A stretch of 64,000 nucleotides of DNA from UBA7434 sp042090785. GTDB lineage: Bacteria; Pseudomonadota; Gammaproteobacteria; Pseudomonadales; UBA7434. The translations under genes were made by a program, and so were the position numbers. The stretch spans positions 124,001-188,000 of the forward strand of contig JBELIP010000001.1 of the NCBI GenBank assembly GCA_042090785.1, in the 5' to 3' direction. The notes below the pieces were generated by a model. It was not told the DNA's origin and made no database searches. It saw only the letters and a list, made by a program, of their open reading frames with translations. Shown in pieces: positions 1-8,735 of the stretch (position 1 is its first letter; every line of letters begins with the position of its first letter).

Positions 1-304
1 AATGGCAGATTATTCTGTGATTATACGAACTGTGGGCCAATATCTGAAACACTATTATCAATCATCATGAAATAGCCTTAAACTCACAGTTATTGACCAT
101 TTTGGCGCTGCGCACTATATTAGCAACCCTTTAGCTGTTATTGCTCAGTGGCTGTTTCTTCATTATTTAGCCATATGATGGCATTAACGCTTCAATTGCT
201 GCGACTTAACGATCAGTCACGTTAGACTAAGCCAATCTGAGCAGGACGCCTCGGATCAATATATTTTTACTCTCAGGGATAGCACACAACACCAAGGCCA
301 CACC
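1..304. other. Window edge without a supported gene
   Basis: A plus-strand frame from base 2 to a TGA at 68-70 is open to the window edge and could be the last 22 codons of an upstream gene, but I do not recognise it. The rest shows no open frame of useful length. In many relatives a divergent ygfB (UPF0149) gene lies here; I see none on the minus strand. Confidence 0.4.
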
Positions 305-511
305 ATGAAAGACAAGTTAGAGCACCTTGAAAGCAAGCTCGATGAACTTATCGCGCTTTGCTCATCGCTCGATAAAGAAAACAAATCACTACGTGGCCGC
401 GAAAGCGAATGGAGTAATGAGCGTCGTCAATTGTTAATTAAGAACGAAACGGCACGCACTAAGGTCGAAGCTATGATTACTCGACTAAAATCCATGGAGT
501 CTGGCGAATGA
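305..511 (+). CDS. TIGR02449-type short coiled-coil protein (ZapB-like)
   Basis: A 68-residue acidic/basic protein with almost continuous heptad character (LEHLESKLDELIALC, then LDKENKSLR), so a single coiled coil is expected. Size, composition and position immediately before zapA match the TIGR02449 family of gammaproteobacteria, which resembles the division factor ZapB; that role is inferred from neighbourhood and fold. Its TGA overlaps an ATG at 508 (ATGA). It probably shares a transcript with zapA. Confidence 0.75.
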   Translation: MKDKLEHLESKLDELIALCSSLDKENKSLRGRESEWSNERRQLLIKNETARTKVEAMITRLKSMESGE

Positions 512-552
512 CCGAATTATCAAGGGGCACTGTGCCACCTAAGCAGGAAAAA

Positions 553-867
553 ATGACCGACAGTAATGAAATCAGCACGTTGAATGTTCAAATCTTGGGT
601 AAAGACTTTCAAGTCTCTTGCCCTGCTAATGAGCAAGACAGTTTAATTAACGCCGCCGCACAGCTCGATAAACGTATGCGTGATATTCGCGACAGCGGTA
701 AAGTGATAGGGCTTGAACGTATTGCTATAATGGCGGGACTGAATTTAACACATGAATTTTTACAAACTAAAGATCAAGTGGCCGGCAAAGATACCTCAAA
801 TATACTGAAAACACTTAACCAAAAACTCGATAACGCCCTGCAAAACGCCAAACAAATGGAAATTTAA
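553..867 (+). CDS. zapA: Cell division protein ZapA
   Basis: ZapA binds FtsZ and bundles protofilaments at the division ring. The protein has the usual N-terminal strand (LNVQILGKDFQVSCP), the helix with DKRMRDIRDSGKVIGLERIA, and a C-terminal coiled coil. I place the start at 553 (MTDSNEIS) because AGGA lies five bases upstream and the resulting 104 residues match the family length. The upstream ATG at 508, overlapping the previous stop, would add 15 unconserved residues. It is followed by 6S RNA, as in many gammaproteobacteria. Confidence 0.92.
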   Translation: MTDSNEISTLNVQILGKDFQVSCPANEQDSLINAAAQLDKRMRDIRDSGKVIGLERIAIMAGLNLTHEFLQTKDQVAGKDTSNILKTLNQKLDNALQNAKQMEI

Positions 868-921
868 GGTTATTATTTTTTATCCTAGATCAAATAAATT
901 GTAAATCCTCTGTAACTCTTA

Positions 922-950
922 TTTCCGTCACAGCCCAGATGGTTTACACT
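922..950 (+). promoter_or_regulatory. Candidate sigma70 promoter of 6S RNA
   Basis: A TACACT -10 element at 945-950, with a weak TTTCCG -35 at 922-927 and a 17-bp spacer, lies about 7 bp before the predicted 5' end of 6S RNA. The -10 match is reasonable and the -35 is weak, so position relative to the RNA is the main support. Confidence 0.5.
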
Positions 951-956
951 ACTTGT

Positions 957-1137
957 GAATTCCCTGGGGTATTTGCCAGTCAGCATGTCCTTGAGCCGAT
1001 AATACCCACCCGGAGGTTCCTCGTTGGTAGCTGTGTGCATGCTCGGCATGACCGAGAAGCCTGAACTACTGCAGGATCCACCACCTTGAACCTTTTCGGT
1101 TCGAGGCCGCAATGACAGCGGTACCTTGGGGTGTTCC
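957..1137 (+). ncRNA. ssrS: 6S RNA (RNA polymerase regulator)
   Basis: 6S RNA mimics an open promoter and sequesters sigma70 RNA polymerase in stationary phase. Bases 957-971 pair with 1122-1136 (about 14 of 15 positions including GU) to form the closing stem. Inside are sequences shared with the E. coli RNA: CCTTGAGCCGATA, GCATGCTCGG followed by CCGAGAAGCCT, and CACCTTGAACC. It sits between zapA and the 5-formyl-THF cyclo-ligase gene, its classical position. The ends are approximate, and the minus-strand reading frames across it are chance. Confidence 0.93.
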
Positions 1138-1288
1138 TTTTTTCAAACCTAGTCTTATTTATTGCTATACGCTTATTCGCCCATAGCAACTAATCGCCCC
1201 GCTGTTCAGCGACAAAAAACATTTCGTCTTATACAATAACGATTACCTATAGTTAGATTGTCACCTGTAATAAACGATAGATTAACGC

Positions 1289-1906
1289 ATGGCATTTTTT
1301 AATCGCCTAACGGCTAAAAAAAACAGCAGCTTGGCTGAACATCGTAGGCAATTACGTCAGCAGTATCGCGCGGCGCGGCGTGCATTGCCTCATTACCAGC
1401 AATATGCACAAGCTAAAAGGTTAAGCGCCACACTGCAACTCTGTCCTGAATTTAATCGCGCCAAACATATTGCCAGCTACCTACCAAACGACGGTGAAAT
1501 AAACCCTGCTTTTATTCACCAAATTGCCTGGTCGCTAGGTAAGCGTATCTACTTACCCGTTCCTACTAAAAATAAATCTTTGCGCTTTATATCTTTTACA
1601 CAGCGGACACCTTTGGTTACTGGAGCATGGGGAATTAAACAGCCACGTTGCGCAGCAAGAATGGCCTCCGATGTATCGCTTGATTTAATCTTAGTGCCAC
1701 TCGTCGCATTTGATAGCTCGGGGAATCGCTTGGGGCGAGGTGGCGGTTATTATGATCGATTTCTTACTCATACAAAGCGCAAACGTCGAGGACTGAAAAG
1801 CCTAGGACTAAGCCATACATTACAAGAAGTAAAAAAAGTACCTACCGAAGAATGGGATGTTACATTGAGTGGCGTAGTTACGCCGAGACGGGTATATCGG
1901 AGCTGA
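1289..1906 (+). CDS. 5-formyltetrahydrofolate cyclo-ligase
   Basis: The enzyme (YgfA/Fau, MTHFS family) uses ATP to convert 5-formyl-THF to 5,10-methenyl-THF. The 205-residue protein has the basic N-terminal helix (RRQLRQQYRAARRAL), the central SYLPNDGEINP segment and the C-terminal nucleotide/folate signature GRGGGYYDRFL. Position directly after 6S RNA is conserved in gammaproteobacteria, where the two can be co-transcribed. The N-terminus carries about 10 extra residues (MAFFNRLTAKKNSS), so the true start may be a few codons further in. Confidence 0.93.
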   Translation: MAFFNRLTAKKNSSLAEHRRQLRQQYRAARRALPHYQQYAQAKRLSATLQLCPEFNRAKHIASYLPNDGEINPAFIHQIAWSLGKRIYLPVPTKNKSLRFISFTQRTPLVTGAWGIKQPRCAARMASDVSLDLILVPLVAFDSSGNRLGRGGGYYDRFLTHTKRKRRGLKSLGLSHTLQEVKKVPTEEWDVTLSGVVTPRRVYRS

Positions 1907-2330
1907 TTCGTTTACTTATTAACGGCTAAACGTTTAATCGATATTCTATTTTATTTAATGCGCAGCATAGACATGCACGTTTATAATGAAGCAACTAAAA
2001 AGCAGCCGTTAACATTGGGGCAATTGCAGTTAACAAAGTTGCTATAACGAAAGCTAAACAGGTGATGTAATAGGTATCCATTAGGGCCAGTGTCTTTTGG
2101 TTAGTGAGCCGAATGAGTGAAAAGAAGATAAGCGGCACATTTATTTGATGAATAACTTTATTCTAGAGACCCTAGTAGAAATAAGCTGTGCATAGCTAGT
2201 AAACTGTGACTGCGTATACATCGCCCCACACCTATAATGAGAACTGTGTTTAACATGAACGGATGTCATTAAGTTTTCAATCATTATTAAGCATCTAAAC
2301 CATTACGAAGTATTAAAAAAGAGAAACCAC
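1907..2330. other. Intergenic region before rpiA
   Basis: This 424-bp stretch has no gene I can support. The longest plus-strand frame (from 1959, about 29 codons) has no recognisable product. I find no clear intrinsic terminator. The rpiA promoter presumably lies in its second half. Confidence 0.4.
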
Positions 2331-3026
2331 ATGACACCGTCAACTCAAGCACTATCCACTCAAGATCAACTTAAAAGCGACGCAGCGCAAGCCGCAGTTA
2401 AATTGATTCAAGCTAAGCTTGACCATGACAGTGTGGTTGGTGTGGGCACAGGCTCCACGGTGAATTTTTTTATTGATGCATTAGCCACTATAAAAGGACA
2501 TTTTCGGGCAGCAGTGTCTAGCTCAGAGGCTAGCTCAGCTCGATTGCGCGAACATGGTATTAAGGTGTTAGATTTAAACAGCGTGTCAGAAATAGACTTT
2601 TATATTGATGGTGCTGATGAGGCGAACGAACACTTACAGCTTATTAAAGGCGGTGGTGCAGCATTAACACGTGAAAAAATTGTTGCTGCCGTGGCTAGAG
2701 AATTTATTTGCATTGCCGATGAAAGCAAAGTTGTTGGCGTGCTGGGCAATTTTCCATTACCTGTAGAAGTTATTCCAATGGCAAGAAGTTATGTCGCCAG
2801 AAAATTAGCTGGGCTAGGCGGCATGCCGGTATACCGAGAAGGCATGGTAACCGATAACGGCAATCATATTATTGATGTGCGTAATTTAAAAATTATTAAT
2901 CCGCAAGAAACAGAGCGCCAAATTAATAATATTGCTGGAGTCGTCACTAATGGTTTGTTTGCCATGCGCCCTGCTAACGTATTACTGCTGGGAACAACAT
3001 CAGGTGTTAAAACAAAATACGCTTAA
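2331..3026 (+). CDS. rpiA: Ribose-5-phosphate isomerase A
   Basis: RpiA interconverts ribose 5-phosphate and ribulose 5-phosphate in the pentose phosphate pathway. Family motifs are intact: VGVGTGSTVNFFIDAL (phosphate loop), SSEASSARL, DFYIDGADEANEHLQLIKGGGAALTREKI in two adjoining blocks (catalytic Asp/Glu/Lys), and the C-terminal LLLGTTSGVKT. At 231 residues it is slightly longer than E. coli RpiA (219) because of its N-terminus. Its stop overlaps the convergent lipoprotein gene by 4 bp. The pathway links it to tkt at 8736-10736. Confidence 0.97.
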   Translation: MTPSTQALSTQDQLKSDAAQAAVKLIQAKLDHDSVVGVGTGSTVNFFIDALATIKGHFRAAVSSSEASSARLREHGIKVLDLNSVSEIDFYIDGADEANEHLQLIKGGGAALTREKIVAAVAREFICIADESKVVGVLGNFPLPVEVIPMARSYVARKLAGLGGMPVYREGMVTDNGNHIIDVRNLKIINPQETERQINNIAGVVTNGLFAMRPANVLLLGTTSGVKTKYA

Positions 3027-4579
3027 GGCGCAAAGCCTGTGACTTCTTGCGGAAACACACCACCCGCTTGAAGCGTCCAGCCATCAAATTCATTGGCAAG
3101 CTCACGCGACGAATTACGCACCGCGCCAACAATGGTTAAATCGTAGCCTTGCGATGGAATACTTAGGCCATTAATACCACCAAAAAAAGCATCGGAATTA
3201 TTAAGCAATGGTTGAAAATCTTTATCGGCGCTAGTCACGCTGTCACTATTATTAGTGTCGCCATCAGCAAAAGCATTGAGCCCGCCCGTTGTATTTAACA
3301 CGACATCATTGAACAGCCCACCAATACTATTTAAATACCAAGTACCTGTCAGTGCTGTTGATGGGTTCAATTCACCATCAAAATTAAAGGCGCTATTACC
3401 ATGAAATTGTATGCCGTTATTTAACACCAAGGCAGGTAGGTTGACGCCACTACTCAGCACACCACCCTCTAAACTTGTACGCAGCAAAAAGGGAACAAAA
3501 ACATTACCCGACAAGCCTGAATTTTCATGTCCACAGTGAACACCGTCCATAAAGCTTTGGGTAATATCACTCTCGCCTAAACTTACAGCAGACAGGTTAG
3601 AACTGCCATCGACTTCATAACAGCCGTTTCTAAAATTTAATATCAGCGTATTAGCGATACGAATTTGGCTACTGTTCTCAGCAAACACAATACCGAATTC
3701 ACGGCTGTTAATGGAATTTGCATTAACACTGGTAATATCTCTACCTGCCAAAGTGATATTCACAAACAGCGGTAAAGAATGACTGTTAGAGGCATAAATA
3801 CCTGCACGCCCACCACTCACGCCGTTATACAATTCCGGACGATGAATCACTAACATATCTTTAACTAAGCCGCTAAAATTGTTATACGAAAGACCATCTC
3901 GACTGGCACCCGTTATTAATAGCCAGCTTATGCGCGCTTGGTTGGCACTGCTTTCTGAAGACTGTAGTCGAATACCATCACGAGCTGAGTCGTGTGATTG
4001 AATATATTGTATAAAGGTATTGTCATGCACGCCGTCTAAGACAATATTATCAGCATAATTTTTATTGCCTATAAGCACTTCAGCACCAGCTTCGGTAACA
4101 ATTAAGTGCTCTAAGCGAACCTGCCCAAATGTTGCCAGGGTATCTTCAATAATTAAACCGCCCCACTGGCCAGACCCTTCATAATCTTCATCATCCGAAG
4201 AAAAAATAATGGGATCTAATGTTGAACCTATGGCGTTAATAGATGCACCCGGCGCAACATAAATATAATCGAAACTAGAACCGTCTGCTCCGCCAAAAAC
4301 TTCAACGCCCGCGTCAATTGTTAAGGTGGGATTTGATGCGCCATCGCCAATGTTTAATGGGCCATTAAGATGCCACTTTTCACTGGCACTTAATACGGCA
4401 CTAACGGTTAGTGTGCCGCTTATTAAGCATCGGCCACTACTGCCTAAGCCTGATGATTTTTCGACGGTTAAATCACCAACACTTGGGCAACTCTTTGAAG
4501 CATTTGCCCCATCAGGATCTGTTTCAGCGTCGCAGGCAAGCAAACTCAAACAAATCAGTAACGAAAATAAATACTTCAT
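3023..4579 (-). CDS. Large lipoprotein, probable right-handed beta-helix
   Basis: No specific function is recognised. From the chosen ATG at 4579 the protein starts MKYLFSLLICLSLLAC, a lipoprotein signal with lipid-accepting Cys16. Six residues upstream of that region there is another ATG (4585), but AAGGA five bases before 4579 favours the shorter form. The 500-residue mature part is rich in Ser, Asn, Gly and short hydrophobic strands (for example WHLNGPLNIGDG, QWGGLIIED, DGIRLQSSESS), as in parallel beta-helix surface proteins. Cys pairs near both ends could form disulfides. It converges with rpiA with a 4-bp overlap. Confidence 0.75.
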   Translation of the reverse strand: MKYLFSLLICLSLLACDAETDPDGANASKSCPSVGDLTVEKSSGLGSSGRCLISGTLTVSAVLSASEKWHLNGPLNIGDGASNPTLTIDAGVEVFGGADGSSFDYIYVAPGASINAIGSTLDPIIFSSDDEDYEGSGQWGGLIIEDTLATFGQVRLEHLIVTEAGAEVLIGNKNYADNIVLDGVHDNTFIQYIQSHDSARDGIRLQSSESSANQARISWLLITGASRDGLSYNNFSGLVKDMLVIHRPELYNGVSGGRAGIYASNSHSLPLFVNITLAGRDITSVNANSINSREFGIVFAENSSQIRIANTLILNFRNGCYEVDGSSNLSAVSLGESDITQSFMDGVHCGHENSGLSGNVFVPFLLRTSLEGGVLSSGVNLPALVLNNGIQFHGNSAFNFDGELNPSTALTGTWYLNSIGGLFNDVVLNTTGGLNAFADGDTNNSDSVTSADKDFQPLLNNSDAFFGGINGLSIPSQGYDLTIVGAVRNSSRELANEFDGWTLQAGGVFPQEVTGFAP

Positions 4580-4599
4580 CGGCATCCTTTAATGAATGA

Positions 4600-5175
4600 T
4601 CAGCCTAAGTCACCCAGCAATCGCAAAAATTCTTGACGGGTATTATAAGACTCACGAAACTCACCTAACATAACCGATGAACCCATGACTGAATTTTGTT
4701 TTTCAACACCCCGCATCATCATGCACATATGCTTGGCTTCGACAATAACACCAACACCTATAGCGCCAGTAACGGATAAAACTGCATCGGCTATTTGTCG
4801 AGTTAACCTTTCTTGTATTTGAAATCGCGTTGAATACATATCAACAATACGAGCAAATTTAGACAGCCCTAACACTTTTCCATTGGGAATATAGCCAACA
4901 TGACAGGTACCCGTAAAAGGTAACATATGATGTTCGCACATCGAATAAAGCTCAATACTTTTTACGACAATCATTTCGTCAGTGCCTGACTCAAAAACCG
5001 CACCATTAACAATATCATCTAAAGACTGCCCATAACCACGCGTAATGGCACGCATCGCTTTTGCTGCACGCATCGGTGTTTCGTGCAGCCCTTCGCGACC
5101 AAGGTCTTCGCCAAGTTCTTGTATTATCGTTTCGTAACTCGTAACCAATTTTGTGTTATCTAATGCGTCTGACAT
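4600..5175 (-). CDS. folE: GTP cyclohydrolase I
   Basis: FolE converts GTP to 7,8-dihydroneopterin triphosphate, the first step of folate synthesis. Zinc ligands Cys80 and His83 (in CEHHMLPF) and Cys151 (in KHMCMMMRGVEK) are all present, so this is the zinc-dependent canonical type. The 191-residue length fits the family. Only 20 bp separate it from the downstream lipoprotein gene, so the two may share a transcript, although no functional link is obvious. Confidence 0.97.
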   Translation of the reverse strand: MSDALDNTKLVTSYETIIQELGEDLGREGLHETPMRAAKAMRAITRGYGQSLDDIVNGAVFESGTDEMIVVKSIELYSMCEHHMLPFTGTCHVGYIPNGKVLGLSKFARIVDMYSTRFQIQERLTRQIADAVLSVTGAIGVGVIVEAKHMCMMMRGVEKQNSVMGSSVMLGEFRESYNTRQEFLRLLGDLG

Positions 5176-5273
5176 ATTTTATATCCAATTATTGTGTGTC
5201 GACATAACTGTCGTGATTAATAGGGTTTTCAGTTTATTCCATCGCTCGCCACATATAACAGCGAGCGATACGA

Positions 5274-6263
5274 TTAAACTCTTGACTCACTGCGGCGATC
5301 AAAATAAATATCCGCCGCCTGAGTGAGTCGCTCAAAATAATAATCATCTTCGCGCGCCAAATGGTGTCGCGCTTCTTTTATTCTAAATTGTTTCGCTTGA
5401 GGAAATTTCTTTCGAATACATTCTAAATTAAACCGCCAATCTACGGTCTCGTCGCCCTCACCCTGAATAACCAGTACTTCTTTATCGCTCCAACCTAGCT
5501 GTTGAAACCGCTTTTCCCATTGCAACATCGCCGTTACCCATTGCACTGGAATTCGCTTAGCCTGTAAAGGGTCTTTGGTTGTCATAAAATCAACAAACGC
5601 TGCATCATGCGAATTAATTTTAAAATTGCGCTTAATACTTTTAACAAAGCCCTTAAGCACCCAGTGCGCCAAACGAATACCAAACCAACCAGCCGGCCTT
5701 ACCAGCGGTGCAAATAACAATACTTTGTCGAACAAACCATTATCGTCATGTTGCTGGCTAAGCAGATAATCCATCACAATTGCGCCACCCATACTTTGTG
5801 CAATAACATGCCATGGCGCTGATGTTTTTTGGTGAAAATAATCAAGGCATTGGCGTAACGCTAAGTTATAGTCACCAAAACTGTTAATTGTGGCTCGCGC
5901 GCCAGAAGAAAGACCATGCCCTGGCAAATCAATCATCACAACGCTGCAACCTCTGTGAAGAAGATAATGAATAAGCTTGCCATACAAACCTACATGATCC
6001 ATGTACCCATGAACAATAAAACAGGTTCTTGCAGCATTGGCATTTTCAAAGTAGTGACAGACTATACGCTGCTGGCCATCTGATAGATCAATACTCGGAA
6101 GGTGTCCAAAGTATTGCGCCACATGCTCTAATGATGTTTGAAAATCAATGCCATAAAAATCGAGGTAGGCTTTTTCTTCTGCACTGGGAATATAAGGCTG
6201 GCCTATATCCAGCGGCTTAATTTCACCACGCAGCTTCTCGACATTGATGCTCGCACTATTCAT
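5274..6263 (-). CDS. Alpha/beta hydrolase, monoacylglycerol-lipase-like
   Basis: A serine-hydrolase fold (Hydrolase_4/S33 type), probably an esterase or lysophospholipase acting on lipids; the substrate is unknown. Visible parts are the oxyanion strand FIVHGYMDH, DLPGHGLSSG, the nucleophile elbow AQSMGG (an Ala replaces the first Gly of GxSxG), the acid region VIQGEGDETVDW and the catalytic His in EARHHLA. I start at ATG 6263 with AGAGG just upstream; the longer frame to 6278 begins with GTG. No signal peptide is seen, so it is likely cytoplasmic. It lies 100 bp downstream of pgk. Confidence 0.8.
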   Translation of the reverse strand: MNSASINVEKLRGEIKPLDIGQPYIPSAEEKAYLDFYGIDFQTSLEHVAQYFGHLPSIDLSDGQQRIVCHYFENANAARTCFIVHGYMDHVGLYGKLIHYLLHRGCSVVMIDLPGHGLSSGARATINSFGDYNLALRQCLDYFHQKTSAPWHVIAQSMGGAIVMDYLLSQQHDDNGLFDKVLLFAPLVRPAGWFGIRLAHWVLKGFVKSIKRNFKINSHDAAFVDFMTTKDPLQAKRIPVQWVTAMLQWEKRFQQLGWSDKEVLVIQGEGDETVDWRFNLECIRKKFPQAKQFRIKEARHHLAREDDYYFERLTQAADIYFDRRSESRV

Positions 6264-6363
6264 ATTGCCTCTTCTCACTTAACATCCATTTATATCAAAG
6301 TATTTTTTCTACTTGTGATTTTACTTTCTTCCATAACAATATTTTATTTTTCAACAAACTTAA

Positions 6364-7539
6364 TTATTGCTCATGAAAACGCTGCTCAAGTATTGCAACT
6401 GCAGGCAGTATTTTACCCTCAACAAATTCTAAAAAGGCACCGCCTCCTGTTGAAATATAAGAAACCTTATCGGCTACATTGTATTTATCGATAGCGGCCA
6501 GCGTATCGCCCCCACCGGCTATTGAAAACGCACTGCTTTCTGCAATGGCTTTTGCAATTGCCTCGGTGCCTGAGCCAAACTGATCAAACTCAAACACACC
6601 TACTGGGCCATTCCAAATAATGGTTTTAGCTTGCGCCAAAATTGCCGTTAATTGCTGCTGACTTTGTGGGCCTATATCAAAAATCATATCATCTTCGGTA
6701 ACGTCATCTGCTGACTTGGTTTCTGCTGGTGTTACGGCAGAAAATGCTTTACCGGTCACAACATCAATAGGTAAAGGGATATTCGTTTTAACCGCAAGTG
6801 TGGCTGCAGTCGTTAATAAATCATGCTCACACAGTGATTTTCCTACCGGCTTTCCGGCTGCTGCTAAAAAGGTATTAGCAATGCCGCCGCCAACAATTAA
6901 CTGGTCAACTTTATCAGACAAAGCATCTAATACGGTTAACTTAGTCGACACTTTAGAGCCGCCAACAATGGCAACCATAGGACGCTCAGGATTGGCCAAC
7001 GCTCTCTCGAGCGCGTCTAACTCTGTCGCTAATAATGGGCCGGCACAGGCTTGCGCTGCAAATTTTGCCACGCCATGCGTAGACGCTTGCGCCCGATGTG
7101 CTGTGCCAAACGCATCCATGACAAATACATCACAAATCTCCGCATAAGCTTTTGCTAGCACATCATCATTGGCTTTTTCGCCAACATTAAAACGGACATT
7201 TTCTAAAAGGCAGATATCACCAGCAGATAATTCAACACCCTGCTGCCAGTCGCTAACTAAGGCAACATCGGTAGTCAATAGTTGTGACAAATGTTGCGCT
7301 ACTGGCGCTAATGTATATGCCGAATTCTGCTCGGCCGTTGCACCCTCTTCTGGGCGGCCTAAGTGCGACATTAATATCACTTTTGCGCCAGCTTTTAAAG
7401 CGAGTTGAATGGTTGGCAGCGCCGCACGTATACGCGCATCCGAACTGACTACGCCATCTTGAATGGGCACATTAAGATCTTCACGGATTAATACACGCTT
7501 ACCCGCCAAATCAAGATCTTTCATTAACATTAATGACAT
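6364..7539 (-). CDS. pgk: Phosphoglycerate kinase
   Basis: Pgk transfers phosphate between 1,3-bisphosphoglycerate and ADP. The 391-residue protein carries GKRVLIREDLNVP and SHLGRP (substrate side), LLENVRFN, VGGSKVSTKL, the nucleotide-site WNGPVGVFE and the C-terminal GGGDTLAA and STGGGAFLEF. The start at 7539 has GAGGAA seven bases upstream, better than the ATGs at 7530 and 7524. It is the third gene of tkt-epd-pgk, a common gammaproteobacterial cluster usually followed by fbaA; here no class II aldolase follows. Confidence 0.98.
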   Translation of the reverse strand: MSLMLMKDLDLAGKRVLIREDLNVPIQDGVVSSDARIRAALPTIQLALKAGAKVILMSHLGRPEEGATAEQNSAYTLAPVAQHLSQLLTTDVALVSDWQQGVELSAGDICLLENVRFNVGEKANDDVLAKAYAEICDVFVMDAFGTAHRAQASTHGVAKFAAQACAGPLLATELDALERALANPERPMVAIVGGSKVSTKLTVLDALSDKVDQLIVGGGIANTFLAAAGKPVGKSLCEHDLLTTAATLAVKTNIPLPIDVVTGKAFSAVTPAETKSADDVTEDDMIFDIGPQSQQQLTAILAQAKTIIWNGPVGVFEFDQFGSGTEAIAKAIAESSAFSIAGGGDTLAAIDKYNVADKVSYISTGGGAFLEFVEGKILPAVAILEQRFHEQ

Positions 7540-7671
7540 TTACTGCTTCCTCTGTTTTCTTTTAGTCAGTAGAAATTACTTTTAATCAAATAAAAATAAA
7601 TACGATGGGATGAATCAATAAAAAATAGATGCGACGCAGATATGACATAGATGCGCCCTATAACTTAAATA

Positions 7672-8694
7672 TTATTGCTCATTTAAATACAGCGCAAGAT
7701 CTAACATACGATTGACAAACGCCCATTCGTTATCAAACCAAATAAGCACATTGAGCGTTCGGCCGGCACTCACACGTGTTTGGTTGGCATCAATCACACC
7801 AGAACGCGCATCGTGATTAAAATCACAAGAGGCTAATAAGGCATCGGTATAACCCATAACTCCCGCCAATGAATGCTCGGCTGCGTCTTTCAAGCAAGCA
7901 TTCACTTGCTCCTCGGTAACATTGCTACAAAGATTAATTGTCACGTTTAAAGCAGAGACATTATTAACGGGAACTCGCAAAGCATGGGCAACAAATTTCC
8001 CCTGCAAATGCGGCAAGACTCTATCAATACCTTGTGCAAGTGCGGTATCGACAGGAATAATGGATTGTGATGCCGCGCGATTTCGTCGCAAATCTTGACT
8101 ATGATATGCATCGATAACCGGCTGATCATGCATGGACGCATGAATGGTTGTCACCACACCATTTTCAACACCGAAGGCTGTATCCAATATTGATAACACT
8201 GGCACCAAGGCATTACTCGTACATGATGCCGCTGACAAAATACGGTGCTCTGCATTTATTGGTTGATGGTTAACGCCATAAACCAATGCAGGAATTAATG
8301 CTTCGCCAGGGTTGGATAATAAAACACGTTTTGCGCCAGCATCGATATGTTTTTGTGCATTAATAGCTGTCTTAATTTGGCCTGTACACTCCATGACTAA
8401 ATCAATATCTAATGCCTGCCAAGGCAGCTGCGCATGATCGGCCTGTTGCAATAAATCAACTGCTGTCTCATCAATTAATAATTGATGCCCGTTTACACCA
8501 CCATTACTGCTATAACTGACATTGGCAGGAAAACGTCCATGCGTACTATCGTATTCGGTAAGATAAGCAATCGCATCATCAGAAGCTAATTCATTGATAG
8601 CAACCATAGATAACGACTGCGTATCTTCACGCTCATGCCAAGCGCGCAATAAGCAGCGCCCAACTCGACCATAGCCATTAATTGCTAATCGCAT
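7672..8694 (-). CDS. epd: Erythrose-4-phosphate dehydrogenase (GapB/Epd type)
   Basis: A GAPDH-superfamily enzyme that most resembles Epd, which oxidises erythrose 4-phosphate on the route to pyridoxal phosphate. The Rossmann start AINGYGRVGR, catalytic Cys158 in SAASCTSN, the His in TTIHASMHDQ, and the Epd-like stretch LRRNRAASQSIIPVD are seen. The start is the ATG at 8694 preceded by AAGGTG; a longer frame would begin with TTG at 8712. Context between tkt and pgk also suits Epd. A glycolytic or gluconeogenic GAPDH role cannot be excluded from sequence alone. Confidence 0.88.
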   Translation of the reverse strand: MRLAINGYGRVGRCLLRAWHEREDTQSLSMVAINELASDDAIAYLTEYDSTHGRFPANVSYSSNGGVNGHQLLIDETAVDLLQQADHAQLPWQALDIDLVMECTGQIKTAINAQKHIDAGAKRVLLSNPGEALIPALVYGVNHQPINAEHRILSAASCTSNALVPVLSILDTAFGVENGVVTTIHASMHDQPVIDAYHSQDLRRNRAASQSIIPVDTALAQGIDRVLPHLQGKFVAHALRVPVNNVSALNVTINLCSNVTEEQVNACLKDAAEHSLAGVMGYTDALLASCDFNHDARSGVIDANQTRVSAGRTLNVLIWFDNEWAFVNRMLDLALYLNEQ

Positions 8695-8735
8695 AACTGC
8701 ATCACCTTGCAAATGCTTTTCGCAATCATTGGGAA

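Noticed and set aside
885..1189. Two minus-strand frames of 69-75 codons
   Set aside because: They lie across the 6S RNA, whose structure and conserved blocks fully explain the sequence; the peptides resemble no family.
6138..6494. Plus-strand frame of 118 codons across the hydrolase start and pgk end
   Set aside because: It is antisense to two well-supported genes and has no recognisable domain.
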